Source: Cryptomeria japonica (Eukaryota; Streptophyta; Pinopsida; Cupressales; Cupressaceae). Taken from it: a stretch of DNA of 64,000 bases. Below, in pieces: positions 58,675-64,000 of the stretch; the first letter of the stretch is position 1, and each line of letters starts with the position of its first letter. The notes under the pieces were generated by a model. It ran no database searches. It was not told the origin of the DNA and worked only from the letters and a program-made list of their open reading frames with translations. The position numbers and the translations under genes are program-made. The stretch lies in assembly GCF_030272615.1 (NCBI RefSeq), contig NC_081409.1, forward strand, positions 614,094,755 through 614,158,754, given 5' to 3'.

Positions 58675-60165
58675 TCAAGTCTCTGCCAGTGACAAAATTA
58701 CCTCAAGATGCTCTCTTAGATATTCAAATGTTTCCTTAGGCAACGACTTTGTAAAGATATCTGCAATTTGCTCTTTAGTATTCACATAAACCAATCTCAC
58801 TTCATTTGCTTCAACATTCTCTTCCAAAAAATTGTACTTAATAGAAACATGCTTTTTCTTAGAGTGAAATACCGTATTCTTTGATATATCAATTATTGTT
58901 GAATTATCACAATAGATAATTATTGGTTCTTTTCATTTTACCTTTATATCCTTCAACATTTGCTTGATCCATAATACCTGAGTACAATTAGTTGTTGTTG
59001 CAACATATTATGATTCTATTGTAGATAATGATGTACAAGTCCGCTTCTTGCTTATCCATGAAATCAATCTTTTGCCAATAAATAATGCACCTCCAGTGGT
59101 ACTCTTCTGGTCATCTATATCTCCTGTCCAATTTGCATCGGTGTATGCACATAAATCAAAATTTTCATCCTTAGGATACCATAAACCAAGATTTGTTGTG
59201 CCTTGTAGGTACCAAAAAATCCTTTTAACTACATATTCATAATTTTCTTTAGGATTTCTTTGAAATCTAGATACAATACATACTGTATTCATTATATCAA
59301 GTCTGGTTTGTGTCAAATACAGTAAACCTCCAATCATAGATTTGTACCTTATCGGAGTAGTAGGAGCTGAATCATCCTTCAATGTTAATTTATCAGTTGT
59401 AGTCATATGAGTGCTTACCAGTTTGGAATTTTCCATACCAAATTTCTTCAAAAGTTCCTTCAAGTACTTTGTTTGACACATGAATATACCTTTATCTATT
59501 TGTGAAATCTGCAAACCTAGAAGTATTTTTATCTCTCCAATCATAGACATTTCAAATTCTTTTTGCATCTGGTTAGCAAAGTCCTTACATAATCCATCTT
59601 CACCTCCAAAAATGATATCATCTATAAATACTTCAATATCCAAAATATCATCATTGGTAACTTTGTAATACAAATTGATGTTAGCATTAACTTTTGTGTA
59701 ACCAAGCTTCAAAAGATATTTATCCAATCTACCATACCAAGCTCTAGGAGCTTGCTTCAATCCATATAAATATTTCCTTAACCTGCAAACCATATCCTTA
59801 TTATCTATCAAAAAAAATCCATTAGGCTATTCAATATAAACTTCCTCCTCAAGATCTCCATTAAAAAATGCACATTTTACATCCATTTGATAAACCTTAT
59901 AGTTCTTATAAGCTGCAAATGCAAGAAATAGTCTAACTGCCTCAATTCTGGCTATCGGTGCAAAGGTTTCATTATAATCTATTCCTTCTTTCTGTGAATA
60001 ACCTTTATAAATTAATCTTTCTTTGTTCTTGATTACTTCTCCATCTTCATTAAGTTTATTTCTATATACCCATTTAGTTTCAATTACATTTTTGTCTTTA
60101 GGCTAGGGAACCAATGTCCAAGTATTATTCTTTTCAATTTGTTCTAATTCATCTTCCATTGTTTT
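58675..60165 (-). pseudogene. Element H reverse transcriptase and RNase H
   Basis: Copia RT motifs in one frame: [53 protein letters not shown], then a TAG, LYGLKQAPRAWY and the catalytic IEVFIDDIIFGG (YVDD-type; tyrosine/valine replaced by phenylalanine/isoleucine). LSTHMTTT-like text and SMIGGLLYLTQTRLDI follow. RNase H has YTDANWTGDIDDQKSTTG, then after a stop near 59005 IIIYCDNSTIIDISKN and HSKKKHVSIKYNF, ending VNTKEQIADIFTKSLP. The frame closes at 58675. Several stops arise at glutamine codons. RT copies the RNA and RNase H removes it, in the particle. Confidence 0.9.
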
Positions 60166-61690
60166 TATTCAATGTTCATCCTGGCATGCTTCAATAACAG
60201 ATGCTGGTTCAACTTCAGAAATTAAACATACCTCTTCATTTGCCAATCTCCCTCCAGTCATAACACCTTGTTTCACGTTTCCAAGTATCTGATTCTCTGA
60301 ATGATTCAATCTTACATACCTGGGTTTGTTTTGATTTCCACTTACATGTTGTTGTTCTTCGGTCACAGTTGAGTTTTCTGATGATGTTGGTGTGACTGGG
60401 TCTTCACTCTGTACCGGTGCAATTTGTCCCAGTTGATCTATAATCATTTCAACTGTTGGTCCTACAGATCTTGAATCTCATTTAAAATGTTCATCTATCT
60501 TCACATTAGTACTCTCAATGATTTTCTGCAATCTTTTATTATAGCATCTATATGCCTTGCTTTTAGATGAATAACCAAGAAATATTCCTTCATCACTTCT
60601 AGGATCAAATTTGCCACTATACTCATCTCTTCTAATATAGCATTTGCTTCCAAATATTCTGAAATATGACCAAACCATAGTTCATAAGGGGTCTTACCAA
60701 TTTCACTTTGATGTGAACTCTATTGAAAGTATAAACCATTGTATTCACTACTTCTCTTTAGTACACATGAGGTGTATTTTCTTCCACTAACATGGTTCTT
60801 GCTGCATCCAAAATAGTTTTGTTCTTCCTTTCTACAACTCCATTTTGCTGGGGTGTCTGGGGTGGTGATAGTTGTCTTTTGATTCCATTCACTTCAAAGA
60901 ATGCATTAAATTCTCTAGATGTAAATTCTCCTCCTTCTTAAACATTTGATTTTCTTGCCGGTTTCATTCTCTACCATTTCCTTATATATCTTGAATCTTC
61001 CAAAAGCTTTTGATTTCTCCTTGAGAAAAGTAACCCAACACATTCTAGAATAATCATCAATTATTAGCATAAAGTATCTATCTCCTTGTAGACTTCTTGT
61101 TCTTGCTGGACCATATAAATCAGTATGAATTAAATCAAGAATATTATTGGATTTCTCAATAATGCTCTTAAATGTTGTTCTAACTTGCTTTCCCATTTGA
61201 CATTCCTTACATACCAGATTATGAGGTTTCACAATCTTAGGTAAATCCCTTACTGCCTTTGTTGAATTAATCTTTACAATGCAATCAAAATTCACATGAC
61301 AAAGTCTCTTATGCCATAACCAACTTTCATTAATGTGAGAAATCAAACATGTCTTATCACTATTATTCAAGTGAAAGATATTACCTTTAGTCTGATTACT
61401 GGTTGCAATCTCCAATCCAGTTCTATTTATGATTTTGCATTTCCCATTCTTGAATTGTAATTGAAATCCTTTCTCAACTAATTTACCAATAGTCAAAATA
61501 TTATGCTTTAAACCTTCTACATAATAAACATTGTTAGTATTGTGCTTACCATCCAAAGATATAATGCCTCTACCTTTGATTAAACAAGCTTTATCATCTC
61601 CAAACCTTAATAGACCTCCATGAATTTCCTAAAAAGATAAGAATTTGCTTTTATCACCAGTCATATGATGCGAGCATCCACTATCTATTA
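60166..61690 (-). pseudogene. Element H integrase
   Basis: Pre-integrase zinc region: WLWHKRLCHVNFDCI (HH) and CKECQMGKQ (CC). The catalytic core has LIHTDLYGPARTRSL (D1), YFMLIIDDYSRMCWV (D2) and GGEFTSREFNAFFE with the downstream QNGVVERKNKT (E). The C-terminal part has FGSKCYIRRDEYSGKFDPRS and GIFLGYSSKSKAYRCYN, the usual copia GKF-type end. A frameshift lies near 60930-60960 and another stop near 60478. From 60447 to 60169 a Ser/Thr/Pro-rich linker leads to RT. The enzyme would insert element cDNA. Confidence 0.87.
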
Positions 61691-62340
61691 TCTATTCATC
61701 CTTTTCTTCAATTTTTGTTGTCAGTTCCTTCTCTAGCAGTTTGATAATAGGTGCTGGTTGATCTTCTTTTATTGCAACAAAAGCCCATCTGTTATCTGCT
61801 GGATCTTCATCTAAATCATCTATAACATCTTCTTCTACATAGTAACATGACTTATATATATTTTTCTTAAATTTGTATCTCTGATATTCAGGGTTAGGCT
61901 TATATGATCTTTTTGCTTCCTCCCTTAGTCTTGCATGTCTATTAGGACACCTAGAAGCCATACGACCAACTTTATTGCAATTAAAACATTTGAAAGGTGC
62001 TTTACCTTCATACTTACTTCCTGTTGGACCTTTGGGCATTTTTCTTGCAAATAGTGCTTCAAGTTCTTCAAGTTCTTTTGCATAAAGTGTTTTCCAATCA
62101 GTTTTGTCAGATGATGATGATGATGATGATGCTTTGAAAGCTAACTCAGTCTTGGCTGTAGCAATAGGATGAAACTCTTCAAGCTCAAATGCAAAAAATA
62201 TTCCAACCAAAATATCTCTAGAAACTAAAGTATTAGGCATTATTCTCAACTCATTAATACCATTCACTTTCATTTTTTAAGCCAGTGGAAATGCTCTTAA
62301 AACTTTAGACACGGTTTCATCTTCACTTAAGGATCCTCCA
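61560..62340 (-). pseudogene. Element H gag C-terminus with zinc knuckle, and protease
   Basis: The segment reads MPNTLVSRDILVGIFFAF, ELEELEALFARKMPKG and the knuckle CFNCNKVGRMASRCPNRH (GH changed to GR). After a stop near 61692 comes IIDSGCSHHMTGDKSKFLSF, the copia protease active site with its DSG intact. The knuckle binds RNA; the protease matures the polyprotein. The frame differs from the gag start, with a shift near an A-run at about 62350. Confidence 0.85.
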
Positions 62341-62773
62341 TAACATTGTATTCCTAAAAAAAATTCATTCTTTCCATAAATGCAAAAATTCTTTCATCTT
62401 CTTCCATTTTTAAATTTTCATACCTGGCCTGGTAGCATTCCAGTTTTGCAATTTTGACAGTGATATCTCCTTCATTCAGTATTTTTAGCTTATCCCAAAT
62501 AGATTTAGCAGTAGATTAGTTTGATAATCCCATGATTTGTTGATTTGATAATGTTCTCAGAAGTGCTAATCTTTCTTTGCAATCATTATCCAAGTCCTTA
62601 GCCAATGTTGGTGGATGAGGATGATTCGGAGTAGGACCAACATAGCCATTCTTTGTAACATCCCATATATCTCTTCCAATGTAGTTCAAATGTGTTTCCA
62701 TTCTGATCTTTCATATACCATAGTTAGTTCCATCAAGTTTCAGACTGTCCTTCCTGAAAATATTTATTGCCAT
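62341..62773 (-). pseudogene. Element H gag N-terminus (UBN2-type capsid)
   Basis: The start is the ATG at 62773 (MAINIFRKDS), 45 bp after the primer site. It has LDGTNYGI-stop-KIRMETHL, DIWDVTKNGYVGP, the LSNQQIMGLSN block, SIWDKLKILNEGD and LECYQARYENLKMEEDERIF. These are UBN2 gag motifs equivalent to the capsid domain of element B. Three or more stops are present. Family N ORF1 begins at the corresponding place but lacks this domain. Confidence 0.85.
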
Positions 62774-62816
62774 AGGATCTCCTCAAGCTGTTAGGCTTCT
62801 GCAAAAAGAGGACTTT

Positions 62817-62828
62817 GCTCTGATACCA
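62817..62828 (-). promoter_or_regulatory. Element H primer-binding site (initiator-Met type)
   Basis: The sense strand reads TGGTATCAGAGC, followed by CCTCTTTTTGCAGAAGCCTA after four bases, the leader shared with family N. Confidence 0.9.
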
Positions 62829-62830
62829 AT

Positions 62831-63905
62831 TGTTAGGAACCAGGAAGGACAACTAAGAGGGAGGCGGTGAATCAGTTGTGAACCAGTTGTCAATAAATTT
62901 TAATCCAAATGCAAATTATTCCAACTTAAACTTAGTGCCGGCAAAATAGATTAATAGTTATAGCAGTGCCGGTTTAACTTAATGGATGAAACAGAAAGAG
63001 AAACAAAATCCACAATACATGACACAAATATTTTGACGTGGAAGCCTGGTAAGGGCAAAAACCATGGTGGGAAACCATACCCACAATCAGATGATACTAA
63101 TGTAGATAGTAAGTGTATACAAATGGGGTCTGCACATATAGAAAGGCCAACTACCTAGAACTCAATGCTCAATCACAAAATGGGAGTCACACTGACTACA
63201 ATTGGAAGGTTAAATCCAATGATAATGTACTACTCAAAATAGCATTTGCAATGCTGGATTCAATACTGGTTTAAGCTCTGAACATGAGTGTCAAACACCT
63301 TCATAACCTTCCTTCAACCTTCAAATAATGTCTGCATGATTTGCATAAGGATCTACTTATTTTCGCTCTTCAATATTCGAACACACTCATACCATATCCC
63401 ATATTTGATCTTCAATATGATCTTACAATCATATATACAAAACCTAAGACCAAATGTATAGGTCGGCTCACTAAAGATATTATAATTAAATCAATTACAA
63501 ATAAGTCTTGATGTGATACAACATGTCGGCTCAATACATTTACTAATCAATAAACCATCTCCATAACATGTCATGCTGATCTGCAGTAGATATCATGTAG
63601 CAGTCCATAACCTAGACCTATCTGCTAGTAAAGGCAAATCTGTCAACTTGATTAGACAAATAAGCAAAACATCAAATCCAAACTTCCAGTCCATGTCTTT
63701 GACATAACCAAATGATCTCCAGATGATAACAAGTCATCATTGCTTCCGGTGAACCATATATAACCTGCTAGTGAACATATATCGGTGACTATGCATAAGC
63801 CACTAACCATATCATTGATCATAATGTAGACCTCCAAGAAGATAAGTGTTGACATCAATGACAAAACCAATGCAACACATGACAAAGTCATCCATAATAC
63901 CAACA
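62831..63905 (-). repeat. Element H 5' LTR
   Basis: This 1075-bp LTR on the plus strand starts tgttaggaaccaggaag and ends cataataccaaca. It has the poly-G tail box (gagggaggcggtgaatcag), the ggtgggaaacc block and several ccgg motifs. It is followed by GTTTT, the resumed target in element G. Confidence 0.92.
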
Positions 63906-64000
63906 GTTTTAGGTTTAGAAAGGTTCTCATTGCTTGATGGTTATTCTAGATATAACCAAATTTTGGTTAAAGAAGAAGATCAGTACAAAACAACATTTAC
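63906..64000 (+). pseudogene. Element G reverse transcriptase, continuation after H
   Basis: The plus strand encodes GLERFSLLDGYSRYNQI, then VKEEDQYKTTF, the RT segment with the first catalytic aspartate (LLDGYSGYNQI in relatives). It follows directly on MEQILQVV at 50615 once H is set aside. It runs off the window. Confidence 0.9.

Larger units (their letters stand above)
50621..63905 (-). mobile_element. Element H: Ty1/copia (Sirevirus-like) element with pol, split by family N copy I
   Basis: On the minus strand the 5' LTR is 62831-63905, the internal region 58327-62830, and the 3' LTR is in two parts, 50621-50736 and 57377-58326. Target duplication is GTTTC/GTTTT. Internal order is gag, protease, integrase, RT, RNase H, the copia order. 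Without I it is about 6.65 kb. It carries frameshifts and many stops. Its leader and polypurine tract closely match family N. Confidence 0.9.
46605..64000 (+). mobile_element. Element G: Tat-type Ty3/gypsy element, split by H and cut by window edge
   Basis: On the plus strand it has a primer site, decayed gag, protease, an RNase H and the start of RT up to 50620. RT then resumes at 63906 and runs off the right edge. The intervening 50621-63905 is the copia element H. The target duplication is GTTTC (50616-50620) against GTTTT (63906-63910). The notable trait is RNase H placed before RT. Confidence 0.85.

Overview
This window looks like intergenic DNA from a large, repeat-rich plant nuclear genome. 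I found no convincing host gene. Almost everything recognisable is LTR retrotransposon, in several nested layers, with stops and frameshifts throughout. The mix of Tat-lineage Ty3/gypsy, chromovirus and Sirevirus-like Ty1/copia elements shows a plant. A gymnosperm is my guess, with low confidence.

Layout (letters are my own labels). A, 1-8270 (-): Tat-type Ty3/gypsy element with 5' LTR, primer site, long repeat-bearing leader, gag, protease, G-patch and the start of RT; it runs off the left edge. It appears inserted into B, 8271-~10640 (-), a copia gag fragment with part of its LTR. 10640-15584: non-coding, LTR-like, with two repeat zones. C, 15590-22184 (-): complete element of 'family N', TSD CACAT. 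22190-23235: a ~75-bp tandem array. D, 23235-24047 plus 37480-38335 (-): a Tat-type fragment split by E. E, 24048-37474 (-): second family N copy, itself split by F, 27291-34094 (-), a nearly complete chromovirus with TSD CATCT. 38336-46600: AT-rich non-coding DNA with a probable solo LTR and large hairpins. G, from before 46605 to beyond 64000 (+): Tat-type element with an RNase H upstream of RT. Its RT is split by H, 50621-63905 (-), a copia element. H's left LTR is split by I, 50737-57371 (+), the third family N copy, TSD AAACC.

The main discovery candidate is family N, with three copies of about 6.6 kb. Each has copia-style LTRs, an initiator-Met-type primer site and a polypurine tract, but no protease, integrase, RT or RNase H. 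Instead it carries ORF1 (~385 codons; coiled coil plus four CCHC knuckles, no capsid domain) and ORF2 (~1090 codons; unknown, with a conserved N-terminal region, an H1-like basic segment and a C-terminal coiled coil). Its primer-site leader and polypurine tract closely match those of the pol-bearing copia element H. This suggests it is a non-autonomous family mobilised in trans by H-like elements while keeping two proteins of its own. A TATAAAAG box lies 139-146 bp before ORF2 in all three copies, so ORF2 may have its own transcript.
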